A stretch of DNA of 37,713 bases from the NCBI GenBank assembly GCA_034435395.1, contig DAOTXK010000354.1, positions 1 to 37,713 of the forward strand. Direction: 5' to 3'. The DNA is from DAOTXK01 sp034435395 (GTDB taxonomy: Bacteria; Chloroflexota; Anaerolineae; Aggregatilineales; Ch27). Made by a program: the position numbers and the translations under genes. The notes below the pieces were generated by a model. It ran no database searches, was not told where the DNA came from, and saw only the letters and a list, made by a program, of their open reading frames with translations. Shown one piece after another: positions 22,555 through 30,038 of this stretch (positions are counted from its first letter, which is position 1; each line of letters begins with the position of its first letter).

Positions 22555-22827
22555 ATGATGCGCGTTAAGATCAACCGCGACGTGTGTACCGCACACCTGG
22601 CGTTTTGTGAGCAGTGCCTGGGCAAATTTCTGCGCGAACCGATGGGTTATGAACGGCACTGCTTTGAGGAGATCGCCGACGACAGCAGCGAAGACCTGAC
22701 CATCGAGATTATCAGCGGCGATCACCGGACGGTGCTGGTGTTGGACGAGGAACAACGGCTGCTCGCGGCCACCGAGGGGTGGAGCTATTTCGTGGACTTC
22801 CTGCCTCCCATGTATCGCGACGAATGA
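22555..22827 (+). CDS. Small Cys-containing protein of unknown function
   Basis: A 90-residue protein from ATG 22555 (a second ATG follows at once), with GGGGAGG 2-3 nt upstream. It starts MMRVKINRDVCTAHLAFCEQCLGKF and has Cys at residues 11, 18, 21 and 36, a spacing (C-x6-C-x2-C ... C) that could hold zinc or an iron-sulfur cluster. The rest is acidic and strand-rich (DLTIEIISGDHRTVLVLDEEQR). No family was recognised with confidence; it is somewhat ferredoxin-like. The frame extends upstream to 22474 without a ribosome-binding site there. Confidence 0.6.
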   Translation: MMRVKINRDVCTAHLAFCEQCLGKFLREPMGYERHCFEEIADDSSEDLTIEIISGDHRTVLVLDEEQRLLAATEGWSYFVDFLPPMYRDE

Positions 22828-22870
22828 CGCCCCAGGATCAGACAGGCCCCGGCTGGTGTTAAGGCATCAG

Positions 22871-22929
22871 GCACTAGCCAGCGCTAGCCAGCGTCAGCCA
22901 GCGTCAGCCAGCGTCAGCCAGCGTCAGCC
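22871..22929. repeat. Six tandem decamers at the 3' end of the M14-type gene
   Basis: GCGTCAGCCA-type 10-bp units repeat six times: the first two have CTAG instead of GTCAG, and the last four are identical until the final base. The array overlaps the stop codon (22926-22924) of the minus-strand gene. The 10-bp period is not a multiple of three, so copy change would move or remove downstream stops. Confidence 0.85.
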
Positions 22930-24057
22930 GTTCTCCGGGTAGGGCAGCAGCAGGTCGTCATCGTCGCGGACTGCCATCCAGATCACCGGCTCGTTCTCAT
23001 AATAAACGATGCCCTGCATCCGGCCCACCACGTACCCATCGTGTTCCGTGCGCAACAAGCCGTCATCCGGGCCAAGGGGACGCCCATAGATATCGGTCAG
23101 GCGGGCGACGGCCTGCCCTTTTTGCACCACATCCCCGGTGTCCACCAGATGTGTCACAATCCCACTCTGCGGCGCGCGAGGATGCAACATGCGGCGCACA
23201 GGAAAATCCACTGCCGGGCGCGGGATCGGCGGCATCGGTTCAGGCTCGCCGGGTAACATCCTCGCCCACCGCATCACGTTACGGATGCCGACGACGGCTG
23301 CGTCCCGCGCCAGCCAGTTCACATGGAGATAACTCCCCAGTTCCGCTGTGATGGCCGGGCGGCGGAGTTTATTCAACACCGCGCCGCTGACCGAGCGGTG
23401 CAGGTTTTTGTTCAGGTACTCGCCAGACGGAAATTCGTTGATGATCGGCAGCCCAAAGGCCCGGAGCAGGTCGTCATTTCTGGCCTGTAAGGCGCGGGCG
23501 GCGGCCTTGTCACTGTCACTCTCACCATCATAGTAGATGGGATCGCGGAAGGCGAACGGCATTGAGCCGAGGATGGCATTGTGCAGGTCGATCAGGTAAT
23601 CGGCGGTCGCTTCCACGCACGCAAACAACCGTTCATAAGCGCGCTCCAGCGCCGATGGGGCGGCGTCTTCGTCCGGTGCGGCGGGCTTGCTGGGGCGCTG
23701 GGGGGCCGGGAACATGCGGTTGGGGTCGGCACCGTGGCAGTAGTAGGGGCTTCTCGACTCCGTCCTCAGCCCGGCGGGGGAGAGGGTGGGGATCATCACC
23801 ACCGCGCCGCGCAACCGGGTAATGGGAAAGTCGGCCCCGTGGGGACCGAGCAACTGGTGGATGACGGCCAGGCCGCTGTGTTCGTTGCCGTGGATGCTGG
23901 CCGTGACCCACAGAACCGGCCCTTCCTCTGGGCCGTGGGCGATGATCACCGGAAAGTAGTCACTGCCGCCGGTCGGCAGGGCCACGCCTTCAAATGAACC
24001 ATAGGTGATTCGTCCTGGGATGCCGGTTACGGTTCCGACGGAGATGGTCTTGCTCAT
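22924..24057 (-). CDS. Succinylglutamate desuccinylase/aspartoacylase-family zinc hydrolase (M14-like)
   Basis: A 377-residue cytoplasmic protein. Zinc ligands appear in SIHGNEHSG (His, Glu) and in DLHNA (His); other family marks are GADPNRMFP, with substrate-binding Asn-Arg, and ITAELG, with the catalytic Glu. The C-terminal ~90 residues (HPRAPQSGIVTHLVDTGDVVQKGQAVARLTD) form the barrel-sandwich typical of AstE/AspA-like proteins. The exact acyl-amino acid or amide substrate is unknown. Two adjacent ATGs (24060, 24057) follow GGAAGGG; longer starts to 24090 look spurious. It may be cotranscribed with the pseudo-receiver and M20 genes upstream. Confidence 0.85.
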   Translation of the reverse strand: MSKTISVGTVTGIPGRITYGSFEGVALPTGGSDYFPVIIAHGPEEGPVLWVTASIHGNEHSGLAVIHQLLGPHGADFPITRLRGAVVMIPTLSPAGLRTESRSPYYCHGADPNRMFPAPQRPSKPAAPDEDAAPSALERAYERLFACVEATADYLIDLHNAILGSMPFAFRDPIYYDGESDSDKAAARALQARNDDLLRAFGLPIINEFPSGEYLNKNLHRSVSGAVLNKLRRPAITAELGSYLHVNWLARDAAVVGIRNVMRWARMLPGEPEPMPPIPRPAVDFPVRRMLHPRAPQSGIVTHLVDTGDVVQKGQAVARLTDIYGRPLGPDDGLLRTEHDGYVVGRMQGIVYYENEPVIWMAVRDDDDLLLPYPENG

Positions 24058-24128
24058 CATTTCCCTTCCAGCGGTGCGATGTCTCAGCATGCATCAAACG
24101 GCCGGTTGGCGACCGCGCTGCAACCCCC

Positions 24129-24968
24129 TCACACTGTTGATTCTTTGGCCAGCGCCGCGGCCAGCTGGTTGCTGACCAGTTCCAGCACCAGGACGTTCTC
24201 CTGCGCAATCGAGCCGGGGACTTCTCGACAGGCCAGTAACACGCCAAAGCGGGTGGCCCGGCCCACCGGCACGCAAGCGCCCGCGCCTAAACGGCCCCGT
24301 TTGACCAGACTGTAGTTAGGCTCGTCCGCCGGGCCGACGATTCGACTGCGCCCGTTTTGCGCCACCCAGCCAACCAGCGTGTCTCTGAGCTGCTGGTCTG
24401 GCGCGACGCTGGTGATGGCGGATGGGCCGGCGGCGGCGCTGAGGACCAGGGGTGAGTCGTCGCCGTCCAGGCGGTAGTAGGCCACGAAATCATAGCCCTG
24501 ATCCTGGATGGCCTGGACGGCGGCTTCCACTTTGCCCATGGCCCCGCTGGCCTGGCGGAGCTTCTGGGCCACCTCACGGACCGGAGGGAAGGAGTCAGCG
24601 CGCAACGTCTCGGTCTGTCGCTCCTGAAGCAGGCGTTGAATGCGTCTGACCAGGTCGTTGTTGGTGAAGGGATCGGTGGAAACGTCGTCGGCGCGGCCCG
24701 GCAGGCCGAAATCGGCAGTTTCATCAACCAGGACAATCAACAGGCGGGGATGGGTCTGGCGCAGCTCGCCCACCAGGTCAAATGCCCCGCCCAGGTCGTT
24801 ATCCAGCACCAGCACTTCGATGCGCTGGTCGGAGTCGGAAAGGATGGCGCGGGTTCCCTCCTGGCTGGTGACGACCTGTGTCTGGAACTGCTGGTGTTCT
24901 AAAAAATGGGCGGCATAGCGGTCGGCGGCCTCCGGGCGGATAGCAGCGAGGATGTGAATGACGGACAT
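24129..24968 (-). CDS. Pseudo-receiver plus GAF-domain protein
   Basis: A 279-residue cytoplasmic protein. Residues about 3-115 fold like a response-regulator receiver: VLVLDNDLG keeps the phospho-acceptor-position Asp, but the conserved Lys of the K-P motif is Asp (STDPFTNNDL) and the N-terminal acidic pair is missing. A helical connector follows, then a GAF domain (about 145-275: YDFVAYYRLDGDDSPLVLSAAAG ... GWVAQNGRSRIV ... GACVPVGRATRFGVLLA). There is no output domain. It probably senses a small molecule or redox state through GAF and signals by protein contact. ATG 24968 (MSVIHILAAI) is preferred to GTG 24980. Confidence 0.75.
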   Translation of the reverse strand: MSVIHILAAIRPEAADRYAAHFLEHQQFQTQVVTSQEGTRAILSDSDQRIEVLVLDNDLGGAFDLVGELRQTHPRLLIVLVDETADFGLPGRADDVSTDPFTNNDLVRRIQRLLQERQTETLRADSFPPVREVAQKLRQASGAMGKVEAAVQAIQDQGYDFVAYYRLDGDDSPLVLSAAAGPSAITSVAPDQQLRDTLVGWVAQNGRSRIVGPADEPNYSLVKRGRLGAGACVPVGRATRFGVLLACREVPGSIAQENVLVLELVSNQLAAALAKESTV

Positions 24969-25077
24969 AAGGCTTTTCACCGGATCGATGGTCCAGAGCC
25001 AGCAGCCATATTATGACTCGCTCGCCACTGGCGGCAAACAGGGCTGCCGCAACCAGCCCTCGCGGGGAGCATCGCGC

Positions 25078-25107
25078 GGCGAACCGAATCATCGCCGCCG
25101 GTTCGCC
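25078..25107. terminator. Hairpin between the M20 and pseudo-receiver genes
   Basis: GGCGAACC...CGGTTCGCC forms a strong stem just after the M20 stop. There is no clear T tail, so its role as terminator or mRNA 3'-end stabiliser is uncertain. Confidence 0.35.
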
Positions 25108-25120
25108 GGGCACAGGGGCG

Positions 25121-26308
25121 TTATGGGGTCGGCTCCCAGGCGGCGACGGCCAGCGTGAGCAGCACCAGCTGGCGCATCCCGGCGGCCAGCGGCGCGATCT
25201 CGATGTATTCATCGGGGCGGTGGGCGTTGCCCCCGCGGGTGATGCCGATGGTCACGGCTGGCACGCCCTCCGCCAGCAGCAGGTTGGCGTCGGTGCTGCC
25301 GCGGTCATAGGTCGGCTCAATGGATACGGCCCGCAGGGCAGCGCCGGCCCCCTGGACCAGCGGATGATCCTGGTCAATCAGTCCCGCCGGTCGATCCCCG
25401 ACCACTTCGGTGCTGAACCGGACCCTGTCTCCTTCCTCAGCCCGGCACCGCTCCACGATAGCCATGACCTGTTGTTCCAGGTCGGCCAGGGCCGCCGGGT
25501 CCTGGCTGCGCAGGTCGAGGTAGAGGCCGGCGTCGGTGGCCAGGGAGTTCACCGAATGGCCGCCTTCGATGAGGCCGATGTTAAACGTCGTGCGCGGCGT
25601 CTGGGGGGGATTGAGGTTGGCCACCTGTACGCCCAGCCGTAGCAGGCTATGAATGGCATTGGGCTGGCCGAAATGCTTCCACGAATGCCCCCCTTGCGTC
25701 TGACAGGTGATATGCAGGCGGCGCACGGCGATGCCGGCATGGTAGACGTGGCCCAGGGCCAGGCCCTCCAGCACGATGGCCATCCCCAGTTGACCGGCGT
25801 GTTGGTCGTAAAAGGCCCGGATGCCGCCAAGATCACCCAACCCCTCTTCCCGGCTGTTGGCAAGAAACCAGATGTCGGCCTGAGGACGGACCCGGAACTG
25901 GCGCAGAATGTCGGCCAGGGCGATCAGCGCAGCCACGCCCAGGCTGTTATCACCCAGCCCAGGACCATAGATTCGATCGCCCTCACGCCGGGTGGTCAGA
26001 TCAGTGCCAGCGGCAAAAACTGTATCGGTGTGGGCAGAGACCAGCAGCGCCGGGGCCTGGGGGTCCCGGCCCGGCAGGCGGCCACTGGCGTTATAGAGGG
26101 GATCGATCCGGGTATCGGTTAAGCCGAGATTGCCAAAGCGGCTGAGGACGTGATTGGCCCGGGCCAGCTCATGGAACGTCGGGGCAGGATTCTGTTCAAT
26201 CTGGATGGCTTCGGCGAGTATGTCTTCCAACATGCTGTCCAGGTACTGCCAGATGGCGTCCATGGCTGGCAGTCCGTGTAACCACTCAACGCGCTGGTGG
26301 ATGTCCAT
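25121..26308 (-). CDS. M20-family metallopeptidase
   Basis: A 395-residue cytoplasmic aminoacylase/dipeptidase-like enzyme. Metal and catalytic motifs are LLVSAHTDTVF (His and the Asp two residues on), GPGLGDNSLGVAAL (bridging Asp), NSREEGLGDLGG (catalytic Glu-Glu) and a C-terminal NAHRPDEYIE (His). The dimerisation domain lies between, with HITCQTQGGHSWKHFG and LIEGGHSVNSLA. Of the possible starts, ATG 26308 (MDIHQRVEWLHG, AGGAAC upstream) gives a normal M20 length; the frame extends to 26497 through sequence unlike the family. Together with the M14-type and P1 genes it makes this region rich in peptide/amide hydrolases. Confidence 0.9.
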   Translation of the reverse strand: MDIHQRVEWLHGLPAMDAIWQYLDSMLEDILAEAIQIEQNPAPTFHELARANHVLSRFGNLGLTDTRIDPLYNASGRLPGRDPQAPALLVSAHTDTVFAAGTDLTTRREGDRIYGPGLGDNSLGVAALIALADILRQFRVRPQADIWFLANSREEGLGDLGGIRAFYDQHAGQLGMAIVLEGLALGHVYHAGIAVRRLHITCQTQGGHSWKHFGQPNAIHSLLRLGVQVANLNPPQTPRTTFNIGLIEGGHSVNSLATDAGLYLDLRSQDPAALADLEQQVMAIVERCRAEEGDRVRFSTEVVGDRPAGLIDQDHPLVQGAGAALRAVSIEPTYDRGSTDANLLLAEGVPAVTIGITRGGNAHRPDEYIEIAPLAAGMRQLVLLTLAVAAWEPTP

Positions 26309-26806
26309 CGTGTCTGTTCCTGCCGGGTGGGTCCAGAGGCTGAGTCTGGGCAAGGTCGTACAGCCGACGATGGGGTCTATTATGCAGCAAGGCGCGGATT
26401 TTTGCCGCTTCTTTGGTAACGAGAATCCTTCCCTACCTGGTAAGAAGTCTGGTACGTGGGATATTTCGCCGGATGCTTGGGTTATACCGGTGAGCATCAG
26501 GGATAAGTGTTTTTGCCGAGGCCCGTCGCTCCCGGGGACCCAACCTTAAAAAATCGCCTGGGCTTCGCTATAGCATAAAATCCCAGATATAGGGGGGCGG
26601 AAGGGGAGCATTACCCCGTAATTGGGGGATGGGGCGCACGAGCGGGATCGCCGCTGGGAAAAAACCACACTGCCGGGAAGTGGGGCTTGCCATTCTTTGC
26701 TCCGGCTTTTGGCGGTTCGATATAATCCGTGTCCGAAGACCGCCCAAAAGTGTTGGCTCCGTCCCGTTTCGTCACGCCAGATTTGACTTGAGAGGTGCGT
26801 CTCACC
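26309..26806 (+). promoter_or_regulatory. Divergent intergenic region with a promoter for the response regulator
   Basis: About 500 bp without a convincing gene. TTGCTC (26697-26702), 18-nt spacer, TATAAT (26721-26726) faces the regulator gene and would start transcription near 26733, leaving a leader of about 75 nt. No clear promoter was picked for the M20 gene. Confidence 0.5.
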
Positions 26807-27478
26807 ATGGACGCGGCAAAAGTCCTTTTGATCGAGAGTGTGCGGGCTAACGGCAGGTCCTTTTCATTCTCGCTGGAAAAACGTTATGCCCTGTCGTTGG
26901 CATATTCCGGCAAACAGGGTCTGAAGCTGGCGCAGGAACTGCTGCCGGATGTGGTCGTGCTGGATGCGGTGTCGATGCGCACTTCTGGGGACCGGATCTG
27001 TCGGGCGCTGCGCAAGCAACTCCCGGACACGCCTATCATCCACATCCGCCCTCCCTTTGAGGGTCAGGAACGCCCCAGCCCGGCTGACGTGTTCCTGCAT
27101 CACCCGTTCACCTGGCGGAAACTGGTTAATCGGATCAAGCGGCTGGTCGAAGCCCGCGATAAAGGTGGTGAAGTGCTGCAGGCCGGCAATATCTGTCTCA
27201 ACGTGCCCAAACGTTTGCTGATGGTTGGCGACCAGGAAAAGCGGCTGACTCCGAAGCTGGCAGGGTTGGCGGAGATCTTCCTGAAGCACCCCAATACCGT
27301 GATTGCCCGGAAGGTGTTGATTCAGCAGGTGTGGAATACCGAGTACATGGGGGACACACGCACCCTGGACGTACATATCCGCTGGCTGCGGGAGGCGCTG
27401 GAGGAAAATCCTGGTCGTCCCTGTATTCTGACGACGGTGCGCGGCGTGGGGTATCGGCTGATCCCGCCCTCTGGCTAG
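26807..27478 (+). CDS. OmpR/PhoB-family response regulator with a degenerate receiver
   Basis: A 223-residue DNA-binding regulator. The receiver (about 1-115) keeps the central Asp (DVVVLDAVSM), but the N-terminal acidic pocket is reduced to a single Glu (LLIESVRANG) and the conserved Lys is His (VFLHHPFTWRKL). The C-terminal winged helix (about 130-223) is intact: RLLMVGDQEKRLTPKLAGLAEIFLKHPN, RKVLIQQVWNTEYMGDTRTLDVHIRWLREALEENP, ILTTVRGVGYRL. Control by phosphorylation is doubtful. No histidine kinase is next to it. ATG 26807 is preferred to GTG 26795 because GAGAGG abuts that GTG. Confidence 0.9.
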   Translation: MDAAKVLLIESVRANGRSFSFSLEKRYALSLAYSGKQGLKLAQELLPDVVVLDAVSMRTSGDRICRALRKQLPDTPIIHIRPPFEGQERPSPADVFLHHPFTWRKLVNRIKRLVEARDKGGEVLQAGNICLNVPKRLLMVGDQEKRLTPKLAGLAEIFLKHPNTVIARKVLIQQVWNTEYMGDTRTLDVHIRWLREALEENPGRPCILTTVRGVGYRLIPPSG

Positions 27479-27506
27479 CAGCCGCGCGATGGTGGCGAAT
27501 CAGCAA

Positions 27507-27534
27507 ACACAGCCGGTCGGATGATCGGCTGTGT
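27507..27534. terminator. Hairpin between the regulator and rpsT
   Basis: ACACAGCCG/CGGCTGTGT is a perfect 9-bp stem with a 10-nt loop between convergent genes. It lacks a T run on either strand but is the only strong hairpin there. Confidence 0.45.
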
Positions 27535-27575
27535 GCGTTCCAGGCAGCGACGTGGGCACGCGGGATGGGCGACGC

Positions 27576-27839
27576 CTAGCCCATCGTGTGCAACCGCTTC
27601 ATCAGGCGGCTCTTGCGCCGGGCGGCGTTGTTGCGGTGAATGACGCCCTTCACGGCAGCCTTGTCCAGCACCTTGATCGCCTGCTGGACGGCGGCTTCAG
27701 CCGCGGTTTTGTCGCCGCTCTGGATGGCGGCGCGGGCATGTTTGACGAAGGTGCGGGCGCGGGACCGCACCATCCGGTTGCGGAGTCGCTTGCGCTCGCT
27801 GCTGCGAATACGCTTGAGGGCAGACTTGTGGTGAGCCAA
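27576..27839 (-). CDS. rpsT: 30S ribosomal protein S20, TTG start
   Basis: An 87-residue small-subunit protein, highly basic and helical: MAHHKSALKRIRSSERKRLRNR, then RARTFVKHARAAIQSGDKTAAEAAVQQAIKVLDKAAVKGVIHRNNAARRKSRL. These are clear S20 marks. The initiation codon is TTG (27839-27837), preceded by GGGAGAG; no in-frame ATG gives the conserved AHHKSA start. A UUG start is also known for E. coli rpsT, where it is linked to autoregulation. It is divergent from asnB. Confidence 0.95.
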   Translation of the reverse strand: MAHHKSALKRIRSSERKRLRNRMVRSRARTFVKHARAAIQSGDKTAAEAAVQQAIKVLDKAAVKGVIHRNNAARRKSRLMKRLHTMG

Positions 27840-27981
27840 CGGAAATCTCTCCCGTTTGTTTTTGCCATGGTTCTTAGAGCGGCCATTTTACCAGACGTCA
27901 CCCGCCCTGTCTAGCGGCAATTCTGAGGGGGGCTGGCCGCTGGCCAGGGACCATGCGGGACGGCGGGCTGCGAAAATCGGG

Positions 27982-27987
27982 TATAAT
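27982..27987 (+). promoter_or_regulatory. -10 element implying a leaderless asnB mRNA
   Basis: A perfect TATAAT ends 8 nt before ATG 27996, so transcription is expected to start at the A of the start codon. No ribosome-binding site exists between them. The -35 region is not a good match. Confidence 0.55.
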
Positions 27988-27995
27988 TCCCCGGC

Positions 27996-29963
27996 ATGTG
28001 CGGCATCGTGGGCAGTATTGACTTCCAGGGGCGTGATCGCGTCGATCCATCGCTGACCCGGACGATGGCAGCCCGGATCGCTCATCGTGGCCCCGACGGC
28101 GATGGGTTCTTCGACGCTCCCGGCGTCTCGCTGGGGATGCGGCGCTTAAGCATCATTGATGTGACCGGCGGCGACCAGCCGATCTTCAACGAAGACGGTT
28201 CGGTGGCCATTGTCTTCAACGGCGAGATTTACAATTACGTCGAGCTGCGCCAGACGCTGGCCGCCCAGGGGCACGAATTCGCCACACTATCGGACACCGA
28301 GACCATCGTTCATCTTTACGAGCAGCATGGGCTGGGCCTGTTCGACCACCTGCGCGGCATGTACGCCTTTGCGCTGTGGGATGGCGGGCGGGGACGGTTG
28401 CTGCTGGCGGTGGATCACATCGGCATCAAGCCGCTGTACCTGCATGAGCGCGAGGGGCGGCTGACCTTCGCCAGTGAGATCAAGGCGCTGCTGGCTGACC
28501 CGGCCATCCAGGCTTCGCCCAACCTCCAGGCGTTGGATACTTTCCTCAGCTTCGGCTATATGCTGGGCGAGGAGACGCTGTTCCAGGGCATCAGGCGATT
28601 GATGCCGGGGCATTACCTGCTGGTCGATACGCGGGCCGGGACGGTGGGGACGGCCCCATTCTGGCGGTGGCGCGACGCGGCGACTGACCCCCTGGCCCCG
28701 GCGCAGCGCCCTGCCGAACCAGCGGCGGCGGTCGGGCTGGCGCGGGAATTGCTGCGCGATTCGGTGCGCATCCATCTGCGCTCGGATGTGCCGCTGGGGC
28801 TGTTTTTGAGCGGCGGCATCGACTCGGCGTCCATGCTGGCGCTGATGAGCGAGTTTGAGCCGGGCAGCGTTGAGACGTACACCGTCGGTTACGACATCCC
28901 CACCGGCGACAACGAACTGGCCCAGGCCCGGCGCACCGCCGAGCACTTCGGGGCCACCCACCACGCGCACGTGATCAACGCCGACGACTGGTGGCGGCAC
29001 TTCCTGGCTTACGTCTATCACAATGACGAGCCGGTGGACAACCCGGCGGCGGTCAGCCTCCAGGCGCTGGCGGAAGTCACCGCGCGGGACGTGAAGGTGG
29101 TGCTCAACGGCACGGGCGGGGATGAGCTGTTCTGCGGGTATGGCTCGCACGCGGCCTGGCCGGGCCTGCTGCGGGCGGCTGCCCGGCTGGACGGCCTGCT
29201 GCCCGCCGACTGGCGACGGCGGCTGATCGGGCGACCGCTGGGCGCGCTGGAACGCTGGTATCCGCGCCTGAAGCGGCTGCCCCTCCTGGGCGCGTTGCCC
29301 TACTACCTGCCCCGCTGGCAGATGCCGTTCCTTCCGCTGGAGGAAGCGCTGCGGCGCGCGTCGTCCTACGAGGGGTACACGCTGTCAGACAGTCTGCGGC
29401 GTCAGCTGTACGCGCCGGCCCTGATGGCGGCCTGGCAGCGCAGTCAGCACAAGGAGCGGGCGTTTGCCAGGGTGCTGACGGCGGCGGGGGCGGGCGGGGA
29501 AGACCCGGTGAACGTGGTTCAGGCGCTGGTGGCGCTGTCCTGGCTCCCGGCGGACGCGCTGTTGGTGGCGGACAAGGTGACGATGACCCATTCGCTGGAG
29601 CTGCGCGTGCCATTTTTCGACCGCCCGCTGCTCGACTTCGCCATCAACCTGCCGCCGGACCTCAAGGCGAGAGGCAACAAATGGCTGTTGCGCGAGGCGA
29701 TGCGCCCTTACCTGCCGCCGTGGGCGCTGGAACGGCCCAAGCAATGGTTTGGCAGCCCGGTGCGCGACTGGTTCGATGGGCCGCTGCGGGCGCGGACGCA
29801 GGCCATCCTGCTGGACGGGCGGGCGCTGGGGCGTGGGTACTTCCGGCGGGGGACGCTGGAGAAGCTGCTGGGCCAGCACTTCGCCAAGCGGGCGGATCAC
29901 GTCCAGCTGGTCAACCGCCTGCTGCTGCTGGAACTGTGGCACCAGGCGTTTGTGGACGGGTGA
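27996..29963 (+). CDS. asnB: Asparagine synthetase (glutamine-hydrolysing)
   Basis: A 655-residue enzyme making asparagine from aspartate, glutamine and ATP. The N-terminal class II glutaminase starts MCGIVGSIDF, with Cys2 as nucleophile, and has RIAHRGPDGDG, RRLSIID, NGEIYN and SDTETI. The synthetase domain has the PP-loop LFLSGGIDSASM (about 270-280), TVGYD, LNGTGGDELFCGYG and RVPFFDRPLLDFA. The length fits the longer AsnB group seen in many bacteria, where some members amidate other substrates or cell-surface sugars, so the exact acceptor is not certain. The gene has no ribosome-binding site and appears leaderless. Confidence 0.93.
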   Translation: MCGIVGSIDFQGRDRVDPSLTRTMAARIAHRGPDGDGFFDAPGVSLGMRRLSIIDVTGGDQPIFNEDGSVAIVFNGEIYNYVELRQTLAAQGHEFATLSDTETIVHLYEQHGLGLFDHLRGMYAFALWDGGRGRLLLAVDHIGIKPLYLHEREGRLTFASEIKALLADPAIQASPNLQALDTFLSFGYMLGEETLFQGIRRLMPGHYLLVDTRAGTVGTAPFWRWRDAATDPLAPAQRPAEPAAAVGLARELLRDSVRIHLRSDVPLGLFLSGGIDSASMLALMSEFEPGSVETYTVGYDIPTGDNELAQARRTAEHFGATHHAHVINADDWWRHFLAYVYHNDEPVDNPAAVSLQALAEVTARDVKVVLNGTGGDELFCGYGSHAAWPGLLRAAARLDGLLPADWRRRLIGRPLGALERWYPRLKRLPLLGALPYYLPRWQMPFLPLEEALRRASSYEGYTLSDSLRRQLYAPALMAAWQRSQHKERAFARVLTAAGAGGEDPVNVVQALVALSWLPADALLVADKVTMTHSLELRVPFFDRPLLDFAINLPPDLKARGNKWLLREAMRPYLPPWALERPKQWFGSPVRDWFDGPLRARTQAILLDGRALGRGYFRRGTLEKLLGQHFAKRADHVQLVNRLLLLELWHQAFVDG

Positions 29964-29994
29964 CCGGCGATCCAGGGGTGGATATGCACAATTT

Positions 29995-30003
29995 TGTTAT
30001 AAT
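29995..30003 (+). promoter_or_regulatory. Extended -10 promoter ahead of the Uma2 remnant
   Basis: TGTTATAAT at 29995-30003 is a perfect extended -10 (TGnTATAAT). It is 36 nt before ATG 30039 and follows the asnB stop by 31 nt. Confidence 0.5.
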
Positions 30004-30038
30004 GGAGGCAAGCATCTGAGATTTAGAGGGCGCGCCCT

